Shown here in pieces: positions 25,671-34,401 of a stretch of 64,000 nt of DNA. Origin of the DNA: CAZYVD01 sp964651045 (lineage in GTDB: Bacteria > Zhuqueibacterota > QNDG01 > DSAB01); contig CAZYVD010000006.1 of NCBI GenBank assembly GCA_964651045.1, positions 17,626 through 81,625 on the forward strand, read 5' to 3'. The translations under genes and the position numbers were made by a program. Each line of letters starts with the position of its first letter. Position 1 is the stretch's first letter. A model generated the notes under the pieces. The model was given only the letters and a program-made list of their open reading frames with translations. It searched no databases and was not told the origin of the DNA.

Positions 25671-25689
25671 ATAAGTTATCAAAACTTAT
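25671..25689. promoter_or_regulatory. Inverted repeat upstream of a sigma-54-like site
   Basis: ATAAGTT, five bases, AACTTAT form a perfect 7-base dyad 46 bases upstream of the -24 element of the divergent barrel/CsgG-like gene. It could be an activator or repressor site; AT-rich chance dyads are common. Confidence 0.3.
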
Positions 25690-25780
25690 GAAATGAATAT
25701 TCTAAGATTGATATATGGCTGGATATTTACCAGTAATAGAATAGTGCCATTTCCCTGAAACAAGATAGATATTCAATTCT

Positions 25781-26572
25781 TCATGAATGCAGTTCTGAGA
25801 GTATATCAATAGAAATTTCGAATAACTCTTCAGGCGTAAATTTTTCCCCCTCATGTTCTGGCGGATCTGCATCCCATGAATTTGCTGCGATTGAATCGTT
25901 TGCTATTAAAAGGGCAGCAATATTTTTTTTATAGAATTTCGCTATAGAGAACAGGGCAGATGATTCCATATCAACGGCCAGACAGCCTTCACACTTGAGT
26001 CTTTTAATCTTCGAAGGAGTCTCTCTATAGGGTGCATCTGTTGTCCATACCTTTCCAATGCGATAATCTATCGATCTTGAGGCAAATATATATTCTATCA
26101 AATCTGTTAAATGTTTTGAGGGGTATGAATATCGTTTTGGCTCCTCATAATGAAAAGATGTGCCCTCATCTCTAACGGCTTCATTTGGTATTATGATTTC
26201 TCCCCTTTTAATGCTTTCATTTACTATTCCAGCTGGGCCAAAAGAGAGTATCCATTTCCCGCCAAGTGAGATTGTCTCATCCAGAAAACAGCCGCTTTGA
26301 GGTGCTCCAACGCCTGGATATATAAATGAGAATTTTTTACCGTTCTTCTCAAATATATAATAGGGATGTTTTTTGTTTATTTTATCAATTACTGCAGGCC
26401 TGTATTTATCCTTTATGTATCTATATATGTATGGGTAAAATCCGAATATACAATATTCTGGAAGAGTTATACTTTTGATTTTTGATTTTATGGTGCGAAA
26501 TCGTATGAAATCGCTTGCCTTCAAGACAGATTTCTCATCAAGATCTGATTTTAAAAGTTCAATCTCTTTCAC
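25781..26572 (-). CDS. Nucleoside phosphorylase
   Basis: A 263-residue member of the purine nucleoside/uridine phosphorylase (PNP_UDP_1) family, cytosolic salvage enzymes splitting nucleosides with phosphate. The N-terminal substrate motif is YPGVGAPQSGCFLDE. The central GPAGIVNESIKRGEIIIPNEA and the hallmark CLAVDMESSALFSIA (substrate-contacting Met-Glu) follow, with ALLIANDSI after. The frame is open to 26668, but GTG 26572 (VKEIELLKSD) is used because residues before it look like translated spacer rich in hydrophobics. The exact start is uncertain. Substrate preference is not assignable; the family layout is nearer uridine phosphorylases than PNP type I. Confidence 0.83.
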   Translation of the reverse strand: MKEIELLKSDLDEKSVLKASDFIRFRTIKSKIKSITLPEYCIFGFYPYIYRYIKDKYRPAVIDKINKKHPYYIFEKNGKKFSFIYPGVGAPQSGCFLDETISLGGKWILSFGPAGIVNESIKRGEIIIPNEAVRDEGTSFHYEEPKRYSYPSKHLTDLIEYIFASRSIDYRIGKVWTTDAPYRETPSKIKRLKCEGCLAVDMESSALFSIAKFYKKNIAALLIANDSIAANSWDADPPEHEGEKFTPEELFEISIDILSELHS

Positions 26573-26712
26573 GAGATTAATCCATATTAAATTTACATAT
26601 AAGATAAATAAATTGATTGTGAAGCACAAGAAGGAATTTAAATCACAATAGTACGATTTCACTTGCAAAATTCATTAATATGATATATATTTTTTTCCCG
26701 TAAAATGTGATA

Positions 26713-26732
26713 AATAATCGGCCAGGATTATT
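26713..26732. promoter_or_regulatory. Inverted repeat, possible enhancer site
   Basis: AATAATC, six bases (GGCCAG), GATTATT form a perfect 7-base dyad about 80 bases upstream of the sigma-54-like -24 element at 26813. Distance and symmetry fit an upstream activator site for an NtrC-type protein. Inference only. Confidence 0.35.
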
Positions 26733-26812
26733 ATAATACTAACAGAACAGGAGGATCGCTTAACATATTGTACTATAATTACTTAGCATTAATAAAAAAA
26801 TTTTTTATTTTC

Positions 26813-26828
26813 TGGCAATATATTTGCA
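26813..26828 (+). promoter_or_regulatory. Candidate sigma-54 promoter (-24/-12)
   Basis: TGGCAA, T, ATAT, TTGC, A keeps GG and GC 12 bases apart and matches the consensus except at two bases in the -24 flank. Transcription would begin near 26839, about 30 bases before the ATG of the barrel/TPR gene. Confidence 0.55.
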
Positions 26829-26868
26829 TAATTAATAACGAATCGATTTATGCCTGTGGGAGGATATT

Positions 26869-28221
26869 ATGAATTTCAAGAGTGGTATTTTAATTTTCTT
26901 CTTTTTGCTGATTCCATTCTACCTTAATGCGCAGAATTTTTTTGATAAAATTACCCATCCAGATGAATTTGGTGTTGGGTTTGTCGCTACACACCAGGAT
27001 GGCCTTGGAGCGACAACGGCGGCTGGTCCTGGCGGTGAGATATTTTTAAAATATAATATTTCACCAAGAGTATTTTTTACCTTTGGCGGTGGAATAAGTA
27101 CAATAACAGATGAGCTATTGAAATCTAACACTTTTACTACAACCCTTCTACCAAATGTTGAATTAAAACTCGGTGTAAATCTAATCAGATATGGTAATTT
27201 TAAGCCGTTTATTTTTGGTGGATTACACGCTTTTGGTTGGAAATCCACCGTAACTGTTGCTACTATATCGAGTTCGACCGGTCCATATTACGATGGAGGT
27301 GTAATTATTGGTGGTGGTGCAAGTTTACGAGTAAACGATAAATTATCTATTTTTGCAAGCGGTGATTATCGGTATAATTTAACAGCTTCTGTTGATCCTA
27401 AACCGCAGTATTATACTGCAAAAGGTGGAATATCATACGCCATGGGTTACCAGCCATCGGTTAAAAAGGAGGAGATAGAGTATCCACTGAATAAGGATGA
27501 ACTTGTACTTGAGGATCTGTTTAAGGAAGAAAAGAGTGGGGATGTAACTAAAGAGGATCAGGATGCACTTTCACTGCTTTTCCAGTCAGAGACAGATACA
27601 GAGACGGCTGCTGCTACCGAAGAGGGTTATTATGATAATACTCTTCCCACAAAGAGTTATCCAAATACAGAAATTGGCAAGTTAATGGAAACAATAGATG
27701 ATTTAAAGTCCACAATAGAGAAGCGTGAAAAACAGATTATGGAACTCCAGGATCAGGTGAGAGCAAACGAAAAAGCAATAGCTGAAATAACAAGGAGAAG
27801 CGCTGTCCAGTATACAACAGGTTCTTCAGGATCGTTTGGAGTAGAAGATACAGAAATGTTCAAACAGAGATACAAGCTTGGACTTCAAAATTTTTATAAC
27901 AAAAATTTTAATGAGGCAATAAAGATTTTCAGTTCACTTTTGAGTTCTAATCCAGATCATAGATTGGCAAGCAATTGTCAGTACTGGATCGGTGAATGCT
28001 ACAATGCAATGAAAGATTATAGAAAGGCTATTGAAGCATTTACGCAAGTACTAAATTACAGATATTCATATAAACTCGATGATGCTTTATTGATGAGCGG
28101 AATCTGCAACCTTAAGATTGGAAATAGGATTACAGCAAGAGAAAAATTCCAGGAGCTGCTCAGCAGATTTCCTGAAAGCGAATATGCACCAAAGGCAATA
28201 AGATATCTTGGAAGATTGTAG
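26869..28221 (+). CDS. Outer-membrane protein with coiled coil and CpoB/YbgF-like TPR domain
   Basis: A 450-residue exported protein. The signal peptide (about 1-21) ends in LNA-QN. A beta-barrel-like part follows at about 22-195 (repeating FTFGGG, FIFGGLHAFGW, IFASGDYRYN strands). An acidic linker leads to a coiled coil at about 275-315 (IDDLKSTIEKREKQIMELQD). The C-terminus has tetratricopeptide repeats at about 330-450 (FNEAIKIFSSLLSSNPDHRLA, YRKAIEAFTQVLN), resembling the CpoB/YbgF tol-pal-associated protein. A small barrel joined to a periplasmic TPR arm suggests envelope tethering. GGGAGG precedes the ATG, a sigma-54-like promoter lies about 40 bases upstream and a strong terminator follows. 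Functional role is inferred. Confidence 0.68.
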   Translation: MNFKSGILIFFFLLIPFYLNAQNFFDKITHPDEFGVGFVATHQDGLGATTAAGPGGEIFLKYNISPRVFFTFGGGISTITDELLKSNTFTTTLLPNVELKLGVNLIRYGNFKPFIFGGLHAFGWKSTVTVATISSSTGPYYDGGVIIGGGASLRVNDKLSIFASGDYRYNLTASVDPKPQYYTAKGGISYAMGYQPSVKKEEIEYPLNKDELVLEDLFKEEKSGDVTKEDQDALSLLFQSETDTETAAATEEGYYDNTLPTKSYPNTEIGKLMETIDDLKSTIEKREKQIMELQDQVRANEKAIAEITRRSAVQYTTGSSGSFGVEDTEMFKQRYKLGLQNFYNKNFNEAIKIFSSLLSSNPDHRLASNCQYWIGECYNAMKDYRKAIEAFTQVLNYRYSYKLDDALLMSGICNLKIGNRITAREKFQELLSRFPESEYAPKAIRYLGRL

Positions 28222-28245
28222 TTTAGAATAACAAGAGACAGGAGA

Positions 28246-28277
28246 GGCCGTAAAAGTAAATTTTACGGCCTTTTTTA
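28246..28277 (+). terminator. Rho-independent terminator after barrel/TPR gene
   Basis: GGCCGTAAAA and TTTTACGGCC form a perfect 10-base stem with a 5-base loop, followed directly by T6. It lies 25 bases after the stop of the barrel/TPR gene. Confidence 0.9.
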
Positions 28278-28278
28278 A

Positions 28279-28843
28279 TTAAATCCTTTTCAATACAATC
28301 AAGGCAGTATCATCCATTTGAGGAGAATCTCCTCTGTGAATTTTCAGAGATTTAATGATTGAGTCAAAAATTTCATTTGCTGGATTATCTCTATTTAAAA
28401 TGATCGTTTCAAGGAGTCTGTGCTCTCCGAAAACTACTCTTATTCTGGGTTTAGTGCATCTGCTACTCCATCGGTGTAGATGATCTAAGCCATTTAAAAA
28501 ACAGTTGTCTCATCTGGATATATTAGGATTTTCTTTTAGAAGGAGCTTTTTCTGAATAATCGAGGCAAGACGATTCTCTCCTGCATGCGTAGAAGCGGTT
28601 GTTCCTCTTTGTATAGTCGGGCATTTTCAATTATCTGAGCAGATTGAGCAGCAATGATGGAGAGTATTCTTTGATCGTCACTTGTAAATTTTAATCCATA
28701 CTTCTCATTTATTACGGTAAGAATTGGTATTAACTCTGATTTAAGAATCGATGGTACACAGATTAAGGATTTTATTAAATCATTCCAATCTATCCCTATG
28801 CTAGTTTCAATTTTTCATTTTCACGAAGAAATTTATTTATCTA
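28279..28843 (-). pseudogene. Decayed GAF-SpoIIE (PP2C-type) phosphatase gene
   Basis: No intact ORF is present, but minus-strand fragments in shifting frames read as one gene. From about 28790 downwards comes a GAF-domain end (ICVPSILKSELIPILTVINE, then RILSIIAAQSAQIIENARLY). After a frameshift, ASIIQKKLLLKENPNIS marks the start of a SpoIIE/RsbU-like phosphatase. A short patch IIYTDGVADALNPE then meets stops, and after another shift FGEHRLLETIILN continues to the end SPQMDDTALIVLKRI and a stop at 28279. Roughly 120 residues of the phosphatase core are missing. Such phosphatases act on anti-anti-sigma factors; none is visible here. It fills the 650-base gap between the terminator and tatC. 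Confidence 0.8.
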
Positions 28844-28873
28844 TTGTGTCATGCTGGCATTTAAAAAATGTAA

Positions 28874-29677
28874 TTAACCTTTATTAACTCCACCAGTCGA
28901 TTTAAATTCTTCTTCCCATTTTTTATCGCTCTCCCTTTTCTTTTTATATCCTAATACGGCTATCCATATGCTGATTTCATATAAGAATATTAATGGGAAT
29001 GCCATTAACAGTTGACTGAGGGGGTCTGGAGGTGTAACAATTGCACCAAAAATAAAGATCAGCACTATTGCATATTTGCGATATTTTCTCATAAAAGTGG
29101 GTTTTAATATGCCTGTGCGAGAAAATACGAATGATAGTATTGGAAGTTCAAATATAAGCCCGGATACCAGAATCAGTCGAAGTACGAAGCTCATATACTC
29201 GTTTATGTTTATTGTGGCTTCGATTGTTTCTGTCCCCATGCTGAATAGAAATGGAAGAACCGTGGGTATCAAAATAAAGTATGCAAAGCAGAGTCCAACA
29301 AGGAAGCAGAATGTGGTTACCAGAAGAGAGGGAAGAAAAAACTTTTTTTCCTTTGGCAGAAGACCTGGTGAAATAAATTTCCATATCTGATAAAAAATTA
29401 CTGGAAGGGATACTATTATTCCCGATACTAATGCTATCTGCATTCTGACCATAAGCATTCCTGTAGGTTTGAGGAATATGAGTTTTGCAGGCTCTCTTAA
29501 TCTGTCGTTGGGGAGTGTCAGAAGTTTCAGCACCTTTCCAGTAAAAGGGAATGACACAAATGTGAACAATGCAACAGAGCCGAGACTCTTTAGTATGCGC
29601 CATCTCAGCTCTTCGAGGTGATCGAGAAAGGGCATCTCAATTTTATTGTATTCATGTTTTTTTTCTTTCCGTCTCAT
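28874..29677 (-). CDS. tatC: Sec-independent protein translocase TatC
   Basis: A 267-residue inner-membrane protein with six helices, the receptor core of the twin-arginine translocase. Family landmarks are the N-terminal MPFLDHLEELRWRI, the ISPGLLPKEKKFFLPSL loop, FELPILSFVFSRTG and AIVTPPDPLSQLLMAFPL. It starts 9 bases after the rnfA stop and is likely transcribed with the Rnf genes. An alternative ATG at 29635 would begin directly at MPFLDH; neither start has a clear ribosome site. The two TatA-type partners are 6 kb away on the other strand. A charged C-terminal tail follows the last helix. Confidence 0.95.
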   Translation of the reverse strand: MRRKEKKHEYNKIEMPFLDHLEELRWRILKSLGSVALFTFVSFPFTGKVLKLLTLPNDRLREPAKLIFLKPTGMLMVRMQIALVSGIIVSLPVIFYQIWKFISPGLLPKEKKFFLPSLLVTTFCFLVGLCFAYFILIPTVLPFLFSMGTETIEATININEYMSFVLRLILVSGLIFELPILSFVFSRTGILKPTFMRKYRKYAIVLIFIFGAIVTPPDPLSQLLMAFPLIFLYEISIWIAVLGYKKKRESDKKWEEEFKSTGGVNKG

Positions 29678-29686
29678 TATAAATAA

Positions 29687-30322
29687 TTACACTTTTAGCC
29701 CAGAAAATCCAAAGAATGCGAGTGACATACAGCCGGCCATGATAAAAGCAATTGGAGCTCCACGCATTGCTTTTGGGACCCTGGCCAGTTCGAGCCTCTC
29801 TCGAAGGCCTGCCATGAGGATAAGTGCAAGCGTGAATCCGATACCAGAAGTAAATCCATTTACTATGCTTTGAATGAAGCCATATTCTGAATCGATATTC
29901 AGCAGCGATACTCCGAGTACGGCACAGTTTGTTGTTATTAGAGGCAGGTAGATTCCGAGCGACCTGTACAGTCCTGGACTTATCTTCTGTATGACCATTT
30001 CTACAAATTGAACAAGTGCGGCAATAACAAGAATAAAAGAGATTGTTCTAAGAAATGTCAAATCTGGTGGTGAACCATTACCTTTTAAAAAGATTTTATA
30101 AATAATATTGTTGGAACTCGGAACGAGGCAGTAGTTGTATATACCCCATGTTGCCATGGAGGCCATTGTCATTACAAAGATTACAGCCATTCCCATTCCG
30201 AGTGCAGAATCGAGCTGTTTTGATACGCCAATGTATGGACAAATTCCTAAAAATTTTGAAAGTACAAAATTTGATACAAATATGGCTCCGATTGCAATTA
30301 TGATTAGAGATTGAAATTCCAT
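29687..30322 (-). CDS. rnfA: Rnf complex subunit RnfA
   Basis: A 211-residue integral membrane protein with six helices, one of two paralogous core subunits of the Rnf complex. The complex couples electron flow between reduced ferredoxin and NAD to ion pumping. Family marks are VSNFVLSKFLGICPYIGVSKQ with the conserved membrane Cys, and YLPLITTNCAVLGVSLLN with the second Cys; these Cys are known in the family to hold an intramembrane iron-sulfur cluster with RnfE. It lies 2 bases after rnfE. The next gene is tatC, not rnfB. Confidence 0.95.
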   Translation of the reverse strand: MEFQSLIIIAIGAIFVSNFVLSKFLGICPYIGVSKQLDSALGMGMAVIFVMTMASMATWGIYNYCLVPSSNNIIYKIFLKGNGSPPDLTFLRTISFILVIAALVQFVEMVIQKISPGLYRSLGIYLPLITTNCAVLGVSLLNIDSEYGFIQSIVNGFTSGIGFTLALILMAGLRERLELARVPKAMRGAPIAFIMAGCMSLAFFGFSGLKV

Positions 30323-30324
30323 TT

Positions 30325-30930
30325 TTAACCTCTCAAATTGTTTTTACGATTTTCGATCCAATTGAAAAATCCCATTAAGAAACCGATTGTAAGAAATGCT
30401 CCTGGTGCCAATATCATGAGTAGAGCAGGCTGAAAGTTCTGGCAAAATACTGTTATTCCCAGCCATGAGCCGTTTCCAAGTATTTCCCTGAATGTGGCAA
30501 TTGTAATGAGGGCAAGGGTAAATCCTATGCCCATACCAAGACCATCCAAGATTGATAAAAATAGGCTATTTTTGCTTGCAAAGGCTTCGGCTCGTCCAAG
30601 AATAATACAATTAACAACTATGAGAGGAATAAAGATTCCTAGAGATTTGTGAAGTGCTGGTGCAAAGGCTGCCATTGTGAGTTCTACTATTGTAACAAAT
30701 GTAGCGATGATCGTTATGAATATTGGTATTCGAATCTTTTCTGGCACCAATTTTCTTATTATTGAAATCACAGAATTGGAACCAAGGAGGACAAAGGTTG
30801 CCGCGCTTCCCATTCCGATAGCGTTTTCAACAGAATTTGAAACTGCAAGTACAGGGCAAAGGCCCAGCATGAGCCTGAACACCGGGTTGCTCTTTGCTAT
30901 TCCCTTTGAAAATTCCTTCCATACAGACAT
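30325..30930 (-). CDS. rnfE: Rnf complex subunit RnfE
   Basis: A 201-residue membrane subunit paralogous to RnfA. It opens with a short amphipathic segment (WKEFSKGIAKSNPVFRLMLGLCPVLAV), and the conserved Cys occurs in GLCPVLAV and again in FIPLIVVNCIILGRAEAFA, as expected for the RnfA/E pair. Six helices are visible. It follows rnfG by 29 bases on the minus strand and is followed by rnfA after 2 bases. A short gap of this kind is usual in rnfCDGEA operons. Confidence 0.95.
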   Translation of the reverse strand: MSVWKEFSKGIAKSNPVFRLMLGLCPVLAVSNSVENAIGMGSAATFVLLGSNSVISIIRKLVPEKIRIPIFITIIATFVTIVELTMAAFAPALHKSLGIFIPLIVVNCIILGRAEAFASKNSLFLSILDGLGMGIGFTLALITIATFREILGNGSWLGITVFCQNFQPALLMILAPGAFLTIGFLMGFFNWIENRKNNLRG

Positions 30931-30959
30931 ATCATCTCCTCATCAAATATATTATATTG

Positions 30960-31535
30960 TTAATTTCGTTTTCTTATTCTATTTAGAAAGTTTGTTACAC
31001 TGTCTCTGACTGCATCAGTGATGGCTCTTGAAGTGATAGTTGCTCCTGTTATCGATTCGATGGTTCCGCCATCCTTATCGACAGCAATAGTTGCTGCATC
31101 CATTCCGGCAAATTGTGCCTGAAACCATGGTGTAGATTCGCCCTTACGAATTTCTTCGCACTTTGTTCCCAACCCTGGAGTCTCTTTCTGAGAGAGAACG
31201 TTTATCGCCAATATTCTACCGGTAGAATCAAAACCAACCACTGCTCTGATCTTACTGGAATATCCGGTTGCAACTACAGGAAGTGCATATCCGATAAACT
31301 CTTTTTTATCTTTATCTCTATATCCCTCATAGTAGACAGATTGATCTCGATTATCAACTGGAATAATAATGCCGTTCTCTGTTCCAGAAAGCACGATCGA
31401 TAGTGAAAGATCTAGTGCTTTCTTTTCCTGCTCCAGAATTCTGGGTTTTGTGATGTTGTTCACCCATGATAGCGATCCAGCACCGATTAGTGTAACGAGC
31501 ATTAAAATAAATCCGAATTTTATGATTTCTTTCAT
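30960..31535 (-). CDS. rnfG: Rnf complex FMN-binding subunit RnfG
   Basis: A 191-residue protein with an N-terminal membrane helix (about 5-24) and an extracytoplasmic flavin domain carrying covalent FMN on a threonine in the motif ESITGATITSRA near the C-terminus. The VLSQKETPGLGTKCEE segment is also a family mark. The start is put at ATG 31535, after GGAGG inside the end of rnfD; the upstream TTG at 31553 overlaps that site. The order C-D-G-E-A is the usual one. Confidence 0.94.
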   Translation of the reverse strand: MKEIIKFGFILMLVTLIGAGSLSWVNNITKPRILEQEKKALDLSLSIVLSGTENGIIIPVDNRDQSVYYEGYRDKDKKEFIGYALPVVATGYSSKIRAVVGFDSTGRILAINVLSQKETPGLGTKCEEIRKGESTPWFQAQFAGMDAATIAVDKDGGTIESITGATITSRAITDAVRDSVTNFLNRIRKRN

Positions 31536-31539
31536 AGAA

Positions 31540-32565
31540 TTATTTACCTCCAAATACTTTTGGCTTGGTATAACGATCGAGAAGGGGTGTGGTTAAATTC
31601 ATCAGCAAAATAGAATATGATACTCCCTCAGGATATCCACCCCATAGTCGAATGATTACTGTCAATATTCCGCATCCAGTGCCAAAGATGAGTCTGCCTT
31701 TGAATGTAACAGGTGTTGTTACCATGTCTGTTGCCATAAAAAATGCACCCAAGATTAATCCGCCAGAAAGAATGTGAAAGAGTGGATTGCCAGTAAACAT
31801 TCCTTCTGTTCCTCCAAATATCCATGTAAGCAGGGCTACGGTTCCAATATAGGAGAAAGGAATTTTCCATCCTATTATTCTTTTATACATGAGGATAAAG
31901 GCTCCTATAAGAAGAAGCAGAACAGATGTTTCTCCAATACATCCTCCAACTTTTCCAAGAAAAAGATTTCCACTAGAACCGTACAGCTGGGATATAGCCT
32001 GAGCAGCCTCTGTAACTTTTTCAGTTGAAAATTCAGATCCGTGGATCAGAATTTCTCTGCTGTGTTTAAAGACATTTAATGGGGTTGCAGTTGTGAGTGC
32101 ATCGATTCCAGAAAGTGTTCCACCAGCTGGAATTGTTTTAAATACTGTCATATTTATTGGCCATGATGCCATTAGAAATGCCCTACCAATCAGGGCAGGA
32201 TTCATTGGATTGTAACCGAGTCCGCCGAAAGCCATCTTGCCCACTGTTATACCTACGAAACTACCAATTGCAGGGAGCCAGAGCGGAACCTCTGGAGGAA
32301 GGTTGTAGGCAAGCAGGATTCCAGTAATTATTGCGCTTCCATCAAACACCCCAACAGGACGTTTCATAATGAGCTGGCAGACCAGTTCTGTTAACATTGC
32401 AGAAGCAACAGAGATTGAAATTACCCAGATGACTCTGACACCAAAGAGATATACTGCTCCGGCACCGGCTGGAAGTAATGATAAGACTACCCAGTACATA
32501 ATTTTTGGAACAGAATCTCTGTCTTTGATGTGGGGAGAAGAAGATATAAAGAAACTTTTATCCAT
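31540..32565 (-). CDS. rnfD: Rnf complex membrane subunit RnfD
   Basis: A 341-residue integral membrane subunit with about ten helices. The family FMN-attachment threonine lies in DALTTATPLNVFK, slightly different from the common S-G-A-T form. Further marks are GGLGYNPMNPALIGRAFLMASWP, typical of RnfD/NqrB, and WGGYPEGVSYSILLMN near the end. It follows rnfC after 26 bases and ends just before the rnfG start. FMN occupancy is a family expectation and not proven here. Confidence 0.94.
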   Translation of the reverse strand: MDKSFFISSSPHIKDRDSVPKIMYWVVLSLLPAGAGAVYLFGVRVIWVISISVASAMLTELVCQLIMKRPVGVFDGSAIITGILLAYNLPPEVPLWLPAIGSFVGITVGKMAFGGLGYNPMNPALIGRAFLMASWPINMTVFKTIPAGGTLSGIDALTTATPLNVFKHSREILIHGSEFSTEKVTEAAQAISQLYGSSGNLFLGKVGGCIGETSVLLLLIGAFILMYKRIIGWKIPFSYIGTVALLTWIFGGTEGMFTGNPLFHILSGGLILGAFFMATDMVTTPVTFKGRLIFGTGCGILTVIIRLWGGYPEGVSYSILLMNLTTPLLDRYTKPKVFGGK

Positions 32566-32591
32566 ATGAACAGATCCTCCAATATGGTTTT

Positions 32592-33920
32592 TTATGAAGC
32601 CTCATTTGCAATTTTGTTGTATTGTGCCTTACCGAATTTTATCCAGTGGACAAGATTTCTCTTTGCAGGACAGATGAAGCTACACGTACCGCATTCAATA
32701 CAATCGAGAAGGCCCATTGATCTTGCCTCATCATATCTGCCATATTCCACATAGGTTGCAATATGATTTGGCATGATTCTCATAGGGCAGACATCTACAC
32801 ATCGTGCACAGCAGATGCATACTCCCTCGGGTTTAAGATCACTATCTTTTTTCCCCAGTACTAATATTCCAGAAGTACCTTTGATTACTGGTACTTCATC
32901 TGTCACCTGAGATATGCCCATCATTGGGCCGCCGTTTATCAATTTTCCGGCAGTCTCGCTATACCCACCACAGAAGTCGATAAGATTTTTAAATGGTGTT
33001 CCGATTCGGACGAGTAGATTTTTAGGAGTCTTTATTCCAGGGCCTGTTACTGTCACGACCCGTTCTATAAGTGGCTTATTTGATGATACTGCATCATATA
33101 TTGCTAAAGATGTGCCGACATTATGCACAAGACAGCCTACATCCATTGGAAGCTTTCCAGGAGGAACTTCGCGTCCGGTAAGAGCTTTTATCAACTGTTT
33201 CTCTGCACCCTGTGGATATTTCACGTTTAGAGAAACAACAGAGATAGATTTCGTTGAAGCGGTCTTGGCCCTCATTATTTTTATTGCATCCTGTTTGTTT
33301 TTTTCTATCCCGATGATTGCCCTTTTTAAATTGAGAATTTTCATTATGATTTTCAGCCCCTTTAATATTTCATCTGTCCTTTCCAGCATGAGACGGTGGT
33401 CACTGGTCAGATATGGTTCACATTCTGCACCATTCAATATAAATATATCGACTGGTTTATCTTTTGGAGGTGAGAGTTTTACATGGGTTGGAAATGCTGC
33501 TCCACCCATACCTGCAAGTCCAGCCTTCTGTATTCGGTTCTTCATATCATCGACCGATAATTTCATATAATCTTTATCGAACTTAATCGAGCTAACCCAT
33601 TTGTCATTTCCGTCACTCTCGATAACAACAGAGAGAACATCTGTACCAAGCGGGTGAGGCCTTGGTTCTACAGCAGTAACTGTTCCAGAGATAGATGCGT
33701 GTGGTGGAACAGAAACAAATGAGTTACACTTTCCAACAGGTTGACCGGTTTTTACACTATCTCCCTTTTGTACGATTGGTTCTGCAGGAGAACCTATGTG
33801 TTGCTGCAGAGGAATAATAACCTTCTCAGGAAGGGGCATTGTTTCAATTTTTTTGTTCTCTGTAAGATCTTTTTCTTCAGGTGGATGCGCACCCCCTCGA
33901 AAAGTTTTCCTTCTCAACAT
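32592..33920 (-). CDS. rnfC: Rnf complex iron-sulfur/NADH-binding subunit RnfC
   Basis: A 442-residue cytoplasmic subunit that docks on the membrane complex and binds NADH, FMN and two [4Fe-4S] clusters. An N-terminal biotinyl/lipoyl-like barrel (residues 1-90; LRRKTFRGGAHPPEEK) is followed by the SLBB-containing Complex I 51-kDa-like part, with GAGGxG-type GLAGMGGAAFPTHVKL and NGAECEPYLTSD. C-terminally, CICCARCVDVCP and CIECGTCSFICP are two complete CxxCxxCxxxCP clusters. It begins 10 bases after the nrdR stop and heads the rnfCDGEA run. No promoter separates it from the genes before it. Confidence 0.96.
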   Translation of the reverse strand: MLRRKTFRGGAHPPEEKDLTENKKIETMPLPEKVIIPLQQHIGSPAEPIVQKGDSVKTGQPVGKCNSFVSVPPHASISGTVTAVEPRPHPLGTDVLSVVIESDGNDKWVSSIKFDKDYMKLSVDDMKNRIQKAGLAGMGGAAFPTHVKLSPPKDKPVDIFILNGAECEPYLTSDHRLMLERTDEILKGLKIIMKILNLKRAIIGIEKNKQDAIKIMRAKTASTKSISVVSLNVKYPQGAEKQLIKALTGREVPPGKLPMDVGCLVHNVGTSLAIYDAVSSNKPLIERVVTVTGPGIKTPKNLLVRIGTPFKNLIDFCGGYSETAGKLINGGPMMGISQVTDEVPVIKGTSGILVLGKKDSDLKPEGVCICCARCVDVCPMRIMPNHIATYVEYGRYDEARSMGLLDCIECGTCSFICPAKRNLVHWIKFGKAQYNKIANEAS

Positions 33921-33930
33921 GGAGACTCCT

Positions 33931-34401
33931 TCATTTTGAATTTAACTTTTTTGATTCTGAAAGTTCTTTCAATTCCTTGAGAAATTCTTCCTTGTCTTTA
34001 AATTTTCTATAAACAGATGCAAATCTTACATATGCTACTTCGTCGATTTCCTGAAGATGTCTTGATACAAGTTCGCCTATAGTGCGGCTGTCTATCTCCT
34101 TTACAAATTCGGAGTTTATTTCAGATTCTATCTTTTGTACTATCTCCTCTATTTTTTCAATCGATATTGGACGTTTATTACATGCTATTTCTATTCCTCG
34201 CATAAGTTTTTTCCGATCATATTTCTCACGCCTTCCATCCGACTTTATAACATAAATCGATTTATCTTCAACTTCTTCAATTGTGATAAATTTTTTTCCG
34301 CACTCAGTACACAGTCGTCTTCTTCGTATTACCCTTCCACTGAATCGTGATCTTGAATCCACAACCCTGTCGTTATCTTTTCCGCAGTATGGGCATCTCA
34401 T
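33931..34401 (-). CDS. nrdR: Ribonucleotide-reductase regulator NrdR
   Basis: A 156-residue repressor of ribonucleotide reductase genes. The zinc ribbon uses Cys3, Cys6, Cys31 and Cys34 (MRCPYCGKDN, RRRLCTECGKKF). The ATP-cone domain at about 48-138 senses dATP/ATP. The ATG overlaps the stop of the dCMP deaminase gene as ATGA, so expression is coupled to nucleotide metabolism. It is followed by rnfC after 10 bases. No target gene (nrd) lies in the window. Confidence 0.96.
   Translation of the reverse strand: MRCPYCGKDNDRVVDSRSRFSGRVIRRRRLCTECGKKFITIEEVEDKSIYVIKSDGRREKYDRKKLMRGIEIACNKRPISIEKIEEIVQKIESEINSEFVKEIDSRTIGELVSRHLQEIDEVAYVRFASVYRKFKDKEEFLKELKELSESKKLNSK

Noticed and set aside
28222..28873. 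Possible hidden rnfB in the gap after tatC
   Set aside because: The minus-strand fragments read as GAF and SpoIIE-type phosphatase sequence; no ferredoxin-type Cys clusters are present.
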